Shown here: in pieces, positions 38,830 through 48,514 of the stretch | Numbering within the stretch: the stretch's first letter is position 1 | Layout: the number at the start of each line of letters is the position of its first letter | NCBI GenBank assembly: GCA_041398905.1 | Contig: JAWKTV010000015.1 | Location: forward strand, 62,001-126,000 | Length of the DNA: 64,000 bases | Source of the DNA: JAWKTV01 sp041398905 | Lineage (GTDB): Bacteria; Planctomycetota; Planctomycetia; Planctomycetales; Planctomycetaceae | Direction of reading: 5' to 3' | Made by a program: the position numbers and the translations under genes | Notes under the pieces: model-generated | Seen by the model: the letters and a program-made list of their open reading frames with translations, nothing else | What the model was told of the DNA's origin: nothing | Database searches by the model: none

Positions 38830-38935
38830 CGCCACAAGGTATCATCGCCGCTTCCAGAAACGTCAGAGGGACCGCCTGGCGACTGTGCGATCCCTCGGAA
38901 GACTTCACGCGGATTTCATACTCCGCCCAAAGGCG

Positions 38936-39909
38936 TCACCGCACGACCGACTGAGACTCCAGTCGCAGCGACTGCCAGATCGTCGCCGCACTGGGTGCCC
39001 ACCACGCAGCTGCCAGTCTGCTGCGGAGTTGCCGGCACCGGCTGCTCCACCCTGCCGAATCGTCGACCACTCTTCCGCACCGGTCGGTATCTCGAATACC
39101 GCCGTCCGGCACCAGCCCGTTGCCCGGCAACGTCGCCTGGTCGCAGGGATCAGCTCACCGGCCTCCACGATCACCGGTGTGCCGATCTCGCCGTCAGTCC
39201 CCGCCTGCCAGCTTGTCACCATCGGGGCACCCCTGCCAACCGACAATCTGCGTACCGCCGTACGTTCCCAATCATCTGCGTTTGCGGCGTAACGCACCGA
39301 CTGCTGCGGCACCATCTGCGTCTGCATCTGCGAGCCTGCTGGTTCACCTGCACGGCCACGTCCCAGTACTTCGCCCGATTCTGCATCACCGTCGTCGCCA
39401 CTTGCCGCGACACCGGCCTCGGCACCCGCAATCCCCGGTAGCTTCCCTCATCCACCACATTTTGGTAGGTCGTGATCGGCACCTGCTCGACATACGCCTG
39501 CCGCTGGTACTGAACCGTCGGGATTGTCTGGTAAGTGACGATCTGCGCGGCACTGCAACGTCGTCTCCGTTACCGGCTGCGGTCAGGTCTGATACATCGG
39601 CTGCATGACCGGCCCACACGGGTCGACGACGGGAGTACGCTGGATCCACGCCCAACATACCTGTCATCATCCCACCACAGGGATCACAGTGCAGTGGGCC
39701 GCAACACGGATTGAAGCCCGCCCCGTACGGACGCATCGCGAACTGGCCTCAGACCATGCCGCAGTCATAGAGGTGGCCTCAGCCACCTGAGGACCGATCA
39801 TGTAACAGCAGGCCGGAAGAGAGACGGCGGGAGGGACATCCTGACACCTCATTCTGACTGGATACGCAACCAGCAGCCGGGCACTCAACCAGCACCCCGC
39901 CGCCAGCAT
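38936..39909 (-). CDS. Secreted hypothetical protein with Gln/Val/Tyr-rich tandem motifs (frameshifted)
   Basis: About 320 residues in broken frames. N-terminus MLAAGCWLSARLLVAYP is signal-like; a Cys-rich stretch follows (GFNPCCGPLHCDPCGGMMTG). The middle has pieces such as PITTYQNVVDEGSYRG, RVPRPVSRQVATTVMQNRAK and YWDVAVQVNQQ, typical of planctomycete secreted proteins with repeated TYQxVVxxEGSY and xVPRxVxxxV motifs. The C-terminal region contains MVTSWQAGTDGEIGTPV then VEAGELIP, and EEWSTIRQGGAA. The end is uncertain: VVR-stop at about 38936, or a nearby stop in another frame. Function unknown; a surface or matrix protein is plausible. Confidence 0.45.
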
Positions 39910-40168
39910 TCACCATCCTGGGTGGGCAGTTCCAAGCTGCGGGCGGTCGCCGGGCACTCGTGCCGCGGCATCACACCGTCCTCAACGGAACTTCCGCTCT
40001 CTTTCCTATCGGATTCGCAAGGTCAGTGACATCACCCAAAGCACCCCACTTGCCGCAGTTCGCCGACACTTCGTCGTTGCCGACCGCAAGGCTGACCGCG
40101 ATATCATCGCCGCCCCTCCAGCGGCCCACACTTCGCGACCAAGGACCGCGACTGCTTCCACAGCGGCT

Positions 40169-40655
40169 TCACAGCCAGCTGGCCAAGGCGTGCGCGGCGC
40201 CTGCAGCGTGCAGCCAACCAACGTCCACCAAAGTTCCTTTTGGTCGCTTGCCGAATGAGAAACCGTCGACCGCTCGTCAAATCCGGATGCCCGATAGTCG
40301 TCGATGTACCCATCCGCCGCGTCCGCTCCAGCATCGCCGCCCGCTCATCGCGATGCACCGGCTCAATCAGCCCATGAAAGCATCGCCAGCAGTGTCGGCA
40401 GGTCGGTCTCCCACAATTCCAGAGCCTGCCGGTTCGCGTAGTCGAGAATCGGATCGGCCTCGGTCCCATGCGCCACCACCACAAACGGAGCCTCAAACAG
40501 CGCCTCCGCCCACCGCGACTCATCCGCGTCCGGAACCCCATCCAGCGACAACAGCTCCCGTCCAAGAAACTGCAGAACGAATCCAGCGCCACACGCGTGA
40601 CGCCGTGCCCGCCCAGGTCCGCGAACGCCACGATTTCGCTCGTCAACATTCCCAT
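40169..40655 (-). CDS. MEKHLA-domain protein (frameshifted)
   Basis: About 161 residues, the usual length for stand-alone MEKHLA proteins (a PAS-like domain also found fused in plant HD-ZIP III factors). Recognisable pieces: MGMLTSEIVAFADLGGHGV then TRVALDSFCSFL, GRELLSLDG, FEAPFVVVAHGTEADPILDY then ANRQALELWE, PVHRDERAAMLERTRR, and SGRRFLIRQAT. The ATG at 40655 reads in the frame of VALDSF; three or four single-base frame changes connect the pieces (near 40575, 40390, 40310 and 40235). ALASWL and stop at 40169 give a natural end. Ligand and role are unknown; sensing is suggested only by the PAS resemblance. Confidence 0.6.
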
Positions 40656-40827
40656 TCTTGATCGATGTCATCAGCTACTCCAGATCACTGTTGAACCGGG
40701 CGGTCAACCCCGCTAACGATTCCGTGCTCAGGCGGTGTTGTCACCAATGCGCTCCGTCGTTCAACGCCAACAATACCGGTGGAGAAGCCGTCATCCGATG
40801 GCGAACGATTCGACGGACGGTTTCGAC

Positions 40828-43800
40828 ATGGTACGATTCGACCTGCGGCTGACAATCTCCAGCCTCCTCTTCCTGGCAACCAGCCCCTGCTTGCCGACGC
40901 CCCCGTCCCGGCCGATCATGCCGCGCGGGCCGCCGCCGGTCGCGAGCTGTTTCGCACGCAGGTGCGGTCGTTGCTGACGACCCACTGTCTCGATTGCCAC
41001 GGCGGCAAATCCGTCAAAGGGGACTTCAATCTCGCCAACCGCGAGCTGCTGATGGACAGCGGCTTCGTCGACAAGACCGCCGACGACAGCTACCTGATCG
41101 AACTCGTCGAGCATCGCGCCGACCCGCACATGCCGTATCAGGCCGAGAAGCTCCGCGATGAGCAGATCGCGGTACTCCGTAAGTGGATCGACCTGGGCGC
41201 CGTTTACGACAAACCGCTCGCCGAAGTCGCGGACAGCACCGGACCACCGGCGGCCATGCAGGTCACCAACGATGATCGACAATTCTGGTCGTTCCAACCC
41301 CTCCGCCAAACCGAGCCGCCCTCGCTCGAACACGACGACTGGAGCACAACCCCCATCGATCGATTCGTCCTTGAACGATTGAGAGCCGCCGGCCTGACCC
41401 CCAACGGCATCGCCGAGCGACGGGTACTGATCCGCCGGGCCTACTTCGGCCTGCTCGGGCTCCCCCCCGCTCCGGAGGAGGTCGACGCCTTTGTGAACGA
41501 CACCGACCCGCGGGCGTGGGAGCGGCTCGTCGATCGACTGCTCGACTCCGAGCACTACGGCGAACGCTGGGCACGCCACTGGCTCGACATCGCCCGCTTC
41601 GCCGAGTCCCACGGCTACGAGCAGGACTACGATCGTCAACACGCCTACCACTACCGTGATTTTCTCATTCAGGCGCTCAACGCCGACATGCCCTTCGACC
41701 AGTTCACCCGCTGGCAACTCGCCGGGGACGAACTCGCTCCCGAACAACCACTCGCGATGATGGCCACCGGCTTCCTCGGAGCCGGTTCGTTCCCCACGCA
41801 GTTGACCGAAATGGAGTTCGAGTCGGCCCGCTACGACGAACTCGACGACATGGTCGCCACCACCGGCGTCGCGTTCCTCGGCCTGTCGACCGGCTGCGCA
41901 CGCTGTCACGATCACAAGTTCGACCCGATTCCCACCGCCGACTACTACCGCCTCGCCTCCGTCTTCGCGACCACCATCCGCAGCGAGATCGAACTCGATC
42001 TCGATCCCGCCGCGAACGAACAACTTCGTGTCAATCATGCCGCGGCACTCGCGAACGCGAAACAACCGGTGGATCGCGAGCAACAGGCCGCCGCCGCCCG
42101 GTTTGAAGCCTGGCTGACCGCCGACGACGAGCCACTGAAGCTCTCCGATCTGTCATCATCTCCCTGGCGAACTCCCGCGGTCGACTCGGTCGTCTCGACC
42201 GCCGGCACGCAGTTCACGTTACAGGCCGATGGCTCATGGCTCGCCAGCGGGTCGCCGCCCGCCGCCGAGACCATCACCGTCACCGCCCGCGGTACATTCA
42301 CCCGCCTGGGCGGCGTCCGACTCGAAGCACTTTCCGATCCATCGATGCCGCACGGCGGCCCCGGCCGCGCGCCCAACGGCAACTTCGCGATTGGCGACTT
42401 CAAGCTGGAGTGGCGACCCGCCAGCAACAGTCCTGACGCCACCGCGCGGGAGAACAACGCCGAGTGGCGGCTCGTGGCCCTCTCGAATCCGCGGGCGACC
42501 CACCAGCAGAACGACGGCGGGCTGTCCGTCGCCGCGTCGATCGACCAGGACCGTGTCAGTGGCTGGGCGGTCGATATGGGCGGCATCGGCAAGTCGCAGG
42601 CCGCCGCTTTCGACTGCGACGTCACGACCGACGGGCCAAGCGAGCTTCGCTGGACACTCGTGCTCGAACATCCAAACAAGCAGCATACGCTTGGTCGCTT
42701 CCGCATCAGTCTCGCGGAACGCCCCGGCGTCGAAGCCGCAGTCGACCAGTCAACAGTGCCCGCGACAGTCGTCGAGGCGGCCAAATCGCTCCGGCAGCAG
42801 GACCTGCCCGCCGCCGCCCGTGAGGCCGCCCGCAAGACGCTGCTGGACTGGTATCTGACAACCGACGAGCCGCTCGCGGCCGCCAAAGAGCAACTGCGAA
42901 AGCTGGAGGAGGCCGGCCCGAAGGTGAAGCTCACCAAAGTGATGGTGACGAGCGAAGGCTACCCGCATATGCCCCACCACGCCGACGGCCGTGGCTTCCC
43001 GCACTTCTTTCCCGTGGTCCACCGCCTGCAGCGCGGCGATGTCCGCCAGAAGCAGGAGGTCGCCGAACCAGGCTTTCTGCAAGTGCTGCTGCGCGATGAT
43101 GTGCAGCCGAACGCCTACACCGTCGAACGGGATTCCAGCTCACCGCCCCGCACCAGTCTCCGGCGAACCGCGCTGGCGAACTGGATCACCGACGTCGACC
43201 ACGGAGCCGGCCCGCTCTTGGCCCGCGTGATCGTCAATCGTCTCTGGCAGCACCACTTCGGCGAAGGCCTCGTGGCCACACCGAACGACTTCGGCGTCTC
43301 GGGAAGTCCTCCCTCGCATCCCGAATTGCTGGAGTGGCTGGCGAACGACCTCGTCGAACATGGCTGGCAGCTCAAGCGGCTTCATCGACAAATCCTGATG
43401 AGCAGCGTCTATCGCCAGTCCGGCGATTTCGACGAGTCGCGCGCGACGCTCGACCGCGAGAACCGACTGCACTGGCGTCGCTCCCCCCGGCGGCTGGAAG
43501 CCGAAGCGGTCCGCGACAGCATGCTCGCCGTCAGTGGCATCCTCGATCCAAAGATGTACGGCCCAGGCACGCTCGATGCGAACATGCGCCGCCGCAGCAT
43601 CTACTTCTTCATCAAGCGCAGCCAGCTCATTCCGATGCTGATGCTGTTCGACTGGCCGGAGCATCTCGTCAGTATCGGCCAACGGTCGAGTACCACGATC
43701 GCACCGCAGGCGCTCATGTTCCTGAACAGTCCCCAGGGCCGCGACTGGTCGCGGGCCTTCGCCGCCCGGTTCGAGACCTTGAACGATCAGGCGTTCATCG

Positions 43801-43985
43801 CCGCCGCGTACCAACGCGCCCTCTCACGTCCCCCTACCGCAATGGAAGCCGAGGCGGCACTCCAGTTTCTCACCAACCAGTCCGCCGGCTACGCCGAAGA
43901 AGGACGCGATCAGGCTCAATCGGTCGCACGCATTGACTTCTGCCAGGCCCTGCTGGGGTCGAATGAGTTCCTGTACATCGAGTAA
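40828..43985 (+). CDS. Planctomycete cytochrome-c-like DUF1549/DUF1553 protein
   Basis: About 1,052 residues. ATG at 40828 begins a signal peptide (MVRFDLRLTISSLLFLATSP) in a neighbouring frame, joined near 40893 by one lost C; from there the frame is intact. Heme motif CLDCHGG (PSCyt1), then DPHMPYQAEKLRDEQIAVL. DUF1549: GERWARHWLDIARFAESHGY, STGCARCHDHKFDPIPTADY. A beta-sandwich insert near residues 430-620 may bind carbohydrate. DUF1553: LARVIVNRLWQHHFGEGLVA then TPNDFGVSG, SSVYRQS, AVRDSMLAVSGILDPKMYG, and tail CQALLGSNEFLYIE. Ends in a strong palindromic terminator, so no DUF1501 partner is in the operon. Confidence 0.88.
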
Positions 43986-44031
43986 ACCCGCGAAGTCGCA
44001 TCGAGCCACCCGCGAAAGATCGACTTGAAAC

Positions 44032-44055
44032 AATCCGCAGCGGCCGCTGCGGATT
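44032..44055. terminator. Palindromic terminator after the DUF1553 gene
   Basis: AATCCGCAGCGG pairs perfectly with CCGCTGCGGATT, followed by TTGTG. Possibly bidirectional. Confidence 0.7.
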
Positions 44056-44400
44056 TGTGAAAGCTCGATCAGTGGTACGGCGTTTGCGAATCAGGCAAGT
44101 CTCTTGCGACGCGGCGACAGGCATGCCCGGCCATGCGGGTGGCGCGATCGGCGTTAGAGTCCACAACGAAGCGTGCAGCTTTCGCAAACGGGTCATTCCG
44201 CTCGTCAAGTAGAACCCGGCACTTCAGCAACGCATTCTGCATCCGGCGGAATTCCAACCTGATTGATGTTGATGTTCACTCGTAGCGCTCGCAAGATGAA
44301 GGCAGCGAATGGGTCGTCCATTCTTCACGTCAGCGTTACGGACGAGGCGACGGGACATCCACGGTCGGGCTACACATCCTGCACCCGGGAGCAGATCCCC
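44056..44400. other. Intergenic region with spaced inverted repeat
   Basis: About 345 bases. CGTTTGCGAA (44081-44090) and TTCGCAAACG (44181-44190) are perfect 10-base inverted copies 90 bases apart. A minus-strand frame from 44242 to 44069 (57 residues, MQNALLKCRVLLDERNDPF...) covers both but has no known homologue to me and no clear ribosome binding site; I leave it as doubtful. Confidence 0.4.
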
Positions 44401-45471
44401 ATGAGGTTGTTCGTTAGTTTTGCCGCGCGGCTCACCATGCTGTTTGGTGGGACCACCGCTCTCCTGGCCAGCCCGCCACAACGCGAGTTGACTTGGGGCG
44501 AGAAAATGTTCTCCGCGCTGGAGCACGACTTCGGCGTTGTCACCTACGGGTCGGAAGCATCGCATCAGATTGCGATCAAGAACATCTATAAGGACACGAT
44601 CACGCTGTACGGCGCGAAGTCGACGTGCGGATGCACTTCACCAAGCCTGACCGCGACCAGCATCCCCAGCGGCGAGACCGCCTACCTGGTGCTGAAGCTC
44701 AACACGACGCAGTTCAAGAAGGCGAAGTCGCCGAACGTCGACGTGTCGCTCAGCTACGATGGCGGACGAACCATCGAAAGCGTCCGCGTCGCCGTACGGG
44801 CCTACATCCGCGATGACGTCCACGTTTCGGAAGACCTGGTCGACTTCGGCGTCGTCGGCATGACCGGCGACCGCACCATGAAGACCACGATCAACTACCA
44901 AGGCCACGCGCCCTGGAAGATCACCGGCGTCAAGTCGACAGAAGGAAAGCTGGATGTTCAGATCGCCGAACCGGTCCGCACCAGCCGCGGACTGAACTAC
45001 GACGTCTCGATCACCATCCCAACCGGAACGGAACCGGGCAAAATCGATCGTCAAATCTACCTCATCACCGAAGAACCGGGCGCGCGGTCCTATATTCCGC
45101 TGCACGTCCGGGCCACCGTCGAGTCCGACGTCGTCGTCGCCACCCCGGTGATTCAGCTCGGCAACCTCGCCGCCGGAGAGTCGCGGAGCGCCCGCGTCAT
45201 CCTGCGGGGACGCCAGCCGTTCGCCATCGAATCGATCGACGGCGGCGAAGCCTGCGACACCGCCGAGATGGACCCCCAGGTCACCAAGAAAGTCCACATC
45301 GTGCCGATCACCTTCACCGCGCCGACCGTCGCCGGCCGGTTCAGCGAGACGCTCAGCATCGAGATCTACGGCGATCACCCGCCCGTCACCTGCAAGGTCG
45401 AAGGCGATGTCACGCCCGCTGTCGAAGCCGCCCCGCAGGCTCCGTCGCTCGCCAGTGACGCGGGCGCATAG
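44401..45471 (+). CDS. Exported DUF1573 protein
   Basis: 356 residues. ATG 44401 has GGAG ten bases upstream; N-terminal signal MRLFVSFAARLTMLFGGTTA. DUF1573/ASH-type immunoglobulin fold: EHDFGVVTYGSEASHQIAIK, then the DUF1573 hallmark AKSTCGCTSPSL with a Cys-Gly-Cys, LVLKLNTTQFKKAKS, and a second and third beta-domain (VSEDLVDFGVVGMTGDR; QLGNLAAGESRSARVILRG). C-terminal Ala/Pro tail. Members are periplasmic and numerous in Planctomycetota and Bacteroidota; a binding or scaffold role is supposed. A second DUF1573 gene lies near 57 kb. Single-gene unit ended by a strong hairpin. Confidence 0.88.
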   Translation: MRLFVSFAARLTMLFGGTTALLASPPQRELTWGEKMFSALEHDFGVVTYGSEASHQIAIKNIYKDTITLYGAKSTCGCTSPSLTATSIPSGETAYLVLKLNTTQFKKAKSPNVDVSLSYDGGRTIESVRVAVRAYIRDDVHVSEDLVDFGVVGMTGDRTMKTTINYQGHAPWKITGVKSTEGKLDVQIAEPVRTSRGLNYDVSITIPTGTEPGKIDRQIYLITEEPGARSYIPLHVRATVESDVVVATPVIQLGNLAAGESRSARVILRGRQPFAIESIDGGEACDTAEMDPQVTKKVHIVPITFTAPTVAGRFSETLSIEIYGDHPPVTCKVEGDVTPAVEAAPQAPSLASDAGA

Positions 45472-45501
45472 CCGCACCCGGTCGACACGAGAATCAGCGA
45501 C

Positions 45502-45537
45502 ACAGCCCCGCGACGCTCTCGGCGTTCGCGGGGCTGT
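45502..45537. terminator. Bidirectional hairpin terminator
   Basis: ACAGCCCCGCGA pairs perfectly with TCGCGGGGCTGT around a 12-base loop. Lies between the convergent DUF1573 and birA genes. Confidence 0.75.
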
Positions 45538-45583
45538 TCGCGTTCACACATCCGCAATCCGCCCGGCGTGGATCATCGTCCGC

Positions 45584-46378
45584 TCATCCATCGAACTCGA
45601 CGACCGTCCCGCTGAACTGCCGCTTTACCCCGCCCACGGTTTGAACCAGCAGCGCACCATCGTCATCGATGCCCAGGCACGTACCAGCGACGGTCCCGCC
45701 GAGGTCCAGCACAGCCACATGTCCGCCTCCCAGCAGACACAACTCGCGCCAGTCGGCCGCCAGCGACCGATCGCCGCTCGCCAGGCGTTCCAGGTCCATG
45801 GTGAACTGGTTGAGGAAGCACGTCAGCAGCGTCAGCCGAGTCGGCGGAGCACCGTCGTCGAGATCACACAGCGAGACCGCGCGGTCCACCACTTCCCGGG
45901 GCGCCCCCACCAGCGAGTTCGCCAGGTTCAAGCCGACCCCCGCGACGATTCGTGCCCCATCCGCGCACGGTTCCAGCAGGATCCCCGCCAACTTGCGGCG
46001 GTTGCAATAAACGTCGTTCGGCCATTTGACTCGAAAGTCCTGCGCGGGCAGAAGTCGCCGTAGCGACAGCGCGAGCGAGACCCCCACCGTCAATGACAGC
46101 GTAGGCCAGCGCGCCACGGGCACGCCGTAAGCCGCCGGCCTGAGCAGCACGGAACAGATCAACGCCCCCGGGCCCGACCACCACCGGTTCTGCCCACGAC
46201 CGCGACCACTCGTCTGAGCATCGGCGATGACGATCGCCGGCAAATCCGCATCGACCAGCCGCGCGCTCCACTGCCCGGCCACGTCATTCGTCGAACCAAC
46301 CGAGTCGAGGTGCATCACCGACTGGATGGTCGTCAGCCGCTGTAGCTCATGAAACTCCGATTGCCGCGGCATCGCCAT
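45584..46378 (-). CDS. birA: Biotin--[acetyl-CoA-carboxylase] ligase
   Basis: 264 residues, a class I biotin protein ligase without the DNA-binding HTH of E. coli BirA. Activates biotin to biotinyl-AMP and attaches it to the carboxyl carrier protein. Biotin/ATP loop TSGRGRGQNRWWSGPGALICSV (GRGRxxxxW), catalytic Lys in RVKWPNDVYCNRRKLAGILL, GVGLNLANS, and a small C-terminal SH3-like domain (GGTVAGTCLGIDDDGALLV). Upstream neighbour rbsD/fucU runs in the same direction about 60 bases away. Confidence 0.92.
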   Translation of the reverse strand: MAMPRQSEFHELQRLTTIQSVMHLDSVGSTNDVAGQWSARLVDADLPAIVIADAQTSGRGRGQNRWWSGPGALICSVLLRPAAYGVPVARWPTLSLTVGVSLALSLRRLLPAQDFRVKWPNDVYCNRRKLAGILLEPCADGARIVAGVGLNLANSLVGAPREVVDRAVSLCDLDDGAPPTRLTLLTCFLNQFTMDLERLASGDRSLAADWRELCLLGGGHVAVLDLGGTVAGTCLGIDDDGALLVQTVGGVKRQFSGTVVEFDG

Positions 46379-46436
46379 TCCCTAAGCCGACACGCCCCTT
46401 CTTCCGCGAACCGCCGGTGAACCTCCGATACCGCGG

Positions 46437-46889
46437 CTACTCTCCCGGCTGCCGGACGCCGATCGTCAGCAACAGGTTCGCCCACAATGCCTGATCGCCC
46501 GTCTGGATCGTCAGCACATGATCGCGGCTGGCCACAGCATCGTAGAAGTCCCACTTCTGAATCGGCCGCAGCTCCACGTTGCTCCCGTTGTCCCGCAGCA
46601 CCGAACGGTACTCGTCCCACACGGGAGGATCGCCCTTGAGGGCGTAAGGATCGTCGGCCGGAATTCCCATCGTATTCGCCGCCTCGATCGGAATCGCGGT
46701 GAGCAAGGTCGAAAGCACCTGCGTGCAGGTCACTAGACCGGGCGCCAGGTTCAGGCACACCAGCTCCGCATTCGGGCCGAGTGTGTTGTACGCCGGATAA
46801 TTCCCGTCTGCGATCAGCACCTTGGAATGATGCCCGGCCCGGCCCAGAACCTGATTGATGACCGGATGAATGAGGTGGTGCGTGAGCAT
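46437..46889 (-). CDS. RbsD/FucU family sugar mutarotase/pyranase
   Basis: 150 residues, usual family length. ATG 46889 begins MLTHHLIHPVINQVLGRAGH, with GGAG about ten bases upstream. The family interconverts sugar anomers or pyranose/furanose forms (ribose pyranase, fucose mutarotase). Motifs: GHHSKVLIADGNYPAYNTLG with the conserved AD.N/P core, and a C-terminal IQTGDQALWANLLLTIG where the Tyr/Asn active-site region lies. GxxSxVLIADGNxPA is closer to FucU-like members, but ribose and fucose pathways are not visible here, so the substrate is open. Confidence 0.85.
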   Translation of the reverse strand: MLTHHLIHPVINQVLGRAGHHSKVLIADGNYPAYNTLGPNAELVCLNLAPGLVTCTQVLSTLLTAIPIEAANTMGIPADDPYALKGDPPVWDEYRSVLRDNGSNVELRPIQKWDFYDAVASRDHVLTIQTGDQALWANLLLTIGVRQPGE

Positions 46890-47048
46890 GGTGAGCGAAC
46901 TCCAAGTTGACCAGCGAAGTCCGGAGAACAACCGCGTCGCCGGCAAGTTTAGCGACGCGGGAACAAATCACAGTCGAGACGATCGGGGACGAGGCAGCCG
47001 GGTGCGAAACGTCCCCGCGAACCCTGGCGGCCGCCAGGGTCCGCGAGT

Positions 47049-48116
47049 TCACTTGCGATCGCTCGCCCCCATCACTTCGACTAGATGAGGAACTCGCGCC
47101 TCGTCCATGAAGCTGTCGGGCAAAGTCCGCATCTTGCCCGTCGCTTCCGCGAGCGGAACCGGCACGATGTCCAGACCCCGCAGCGCCACCATCTTCCCGA
47201 AGTCCCCTTGAATCGCCAGCCGGGCGGCATGAATGCCCAGCCGCGTCCCCAGCACCCGGTCGTATGCGGCTCGGCGAACCGCCGCGCGCAGGTGCCCCAA
47301 CGTCACCCAGCGGGTCTCGATCCCCGTCTTCTTCTCCAGCAGGTCGGAGACCCGCTTGCCAACACCGCCCAGCTTCTCGTGACCGAACTCGTCAACCGTC
47401 TTGTCCTGCGTGACCAAGCCGTCGGCCCCCTTCAGCTTGATCCCTTCGCTGACGATCACGATCCCGTACTTCTTGCCCGCTTTGCGACGCTCGATCAGCA
47501 TCTGCGCGACCGCGTCGATATCGGCGGGCTCCTCGGGGACGAGAATCGCGTCGGCCGACGTCGCGATGCCTGCGAAGCAGGTGATCCACCCCGCATGCCG
47601 ACCCATCACTTCCACCACCATCACCCGGCGGTGCGACTCGGTCGTCGTTCGCAACTGGTCGACGCTCCGCATCACGGTGTTGATGCAGGTATCGAACCCG
47701 AACGTGAAGTCGGTTGACGACAGGTCGTTGTCGATCGTCTTCGGACAGCCGATGACGTTGAGCTTGTGCTGGCTGAACAGCTTGCTGGCCACCCCCAGGG
47801 TGTCGTCGCCGCCAATTGCGATCAAGGCGTCAAGGCCCAACGCCTTGAAATTGTCGACCACCTTCTGGACGAGGGCCTCGTCCTTGAAGGGGTTGGTGCG
47901 GCTCGAACCGAGAATCGTTCCCCCGAGCGGCAGAATCTCGTCGGTCTGCATCGGATCGAGTTCGATCGTGTTGCTCTCGATCGCGCCCCGCCAGCCTTCC
48001 AGGAAGCCCAGGGTCTTGCCGCCCTTATTCGCGATCGTTCGCACGATCCCGCGGATGACCGCATTCAGTCCGGGGCAATCCCCGCCACCGGTCAGACACG
48101 CCACTTTCATCGACAT
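47049..48116 (-). CDS. pfkA: 6-phosphofructokinase, probably pyrophosphate-dependent
   Basis: 355 residues. ATG 48116 is set by GAGGAG seven bases upstream. Phosphofructokinase family: ACLTGGGDCPGLNAVIRGIV at the N-terminus, IAIGGDDTLGVASKL, GCPKTIDNDLSSTDFTFGF, VEVMGRHAGWI, and VTLGHLRAAVRRAAYDRVLG. By the accepted specificity rule (E. coli positions 104 and 124), Gly/Gly means ATP use and Asp/Lys means PPi. Here GGDD-T and PKTIDND give Asp and Lys, so PPi as phosphoryl donor is predicted. PPi enzymes are reversible, so it could serve glycolysis and gluconeogenesis. Divergent to hisI. Confidence 0.9.
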   Translation of the reverse strand: MSMKVACLTGGGDCPGLNAVIRGIVRTIANKGGKTLGFLEGWRGAIESNTIELDPMQTDEILPLGGTILGSSRTNPFKDEALVQKVVDNFKALGLDALIAIGGDDTLGVASKLFSQHKLNVIGCPKTIDNDLSSTDFTFGFDTCINTVMRSVDQLRTTTESHRRVMVVEVMGRHAGWITCFAGIATSADAILVPEEPADIDAVAQMLIERRKAGKKYGIVIVSEGIKLKGADGLVTQDKTVDEFGHEKLGGVGKRVSDLLEKKTGIETRWVTLGHLRAAVRRAAYDRVLGTRLGIHAARLAIQGDFGKMVALRGLDIVPVPLAEATGKMRTLPDSFMDEARVPHLVEVMGASDRK

Positions 48117-48514
48117 CACAGACTCCTCAAGGGAAAACGCCAGTAATTGCGGACCACACCCCGGACCAGGGAGGCGGGAACTGCCCGGAACACGTCTCAA
48201 CTGGGGATCTCTCGCCAGTCTCGTGCCGAGCCGTTGCGTGACGGCTGTCCACTCGGCAACGCCGCCCACGTTTCGCCCCGCATTGTGACGAGCCGCGCGC
48301 GGAATGCAATCGGCCACATCCGGACGATCAGCCCCCCTCTCCAGGTCCGGCAGGGCCGCCGGCAGCATCGCAATTGAGGACTTGGTGAGGTAACTTCCCG
48401 GAAAAGCCGACCTGATGGCTCTCCCGGTTTGCTGGCGACAGGCCGCCTGCCTGACGTCTTGATCGCCACGGACGATCCCGCGAGACCGTATTCTCACGAG
48501 TGATTTTGAACGAC
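48117..48514. other. Divergent intergenic region between pfk and hisI
   Basis: About 400 bases with no supported gene. It must hold promoters for both flanking genes. I see no convincing pair of boxes and no structured leader. Confidence 0.5.

Noticed and set aside
37446..40655. True decay of phoH and its neighbours into pseudogenes
   Set aside because: All signature motifs of the PIN and PhoH domains survive, only in shifting frames, and nearby unrelated genes show the same pattern. Loss of function would also have removed motifs.
44069..44242. Small minus-strand protein of 57 residues
   Set aside because: Reads plausibly but lacks a ribosome binding site and any recognised relative, and it is bounded by an inverted repeat that may be regulatory. 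Left unannotated.
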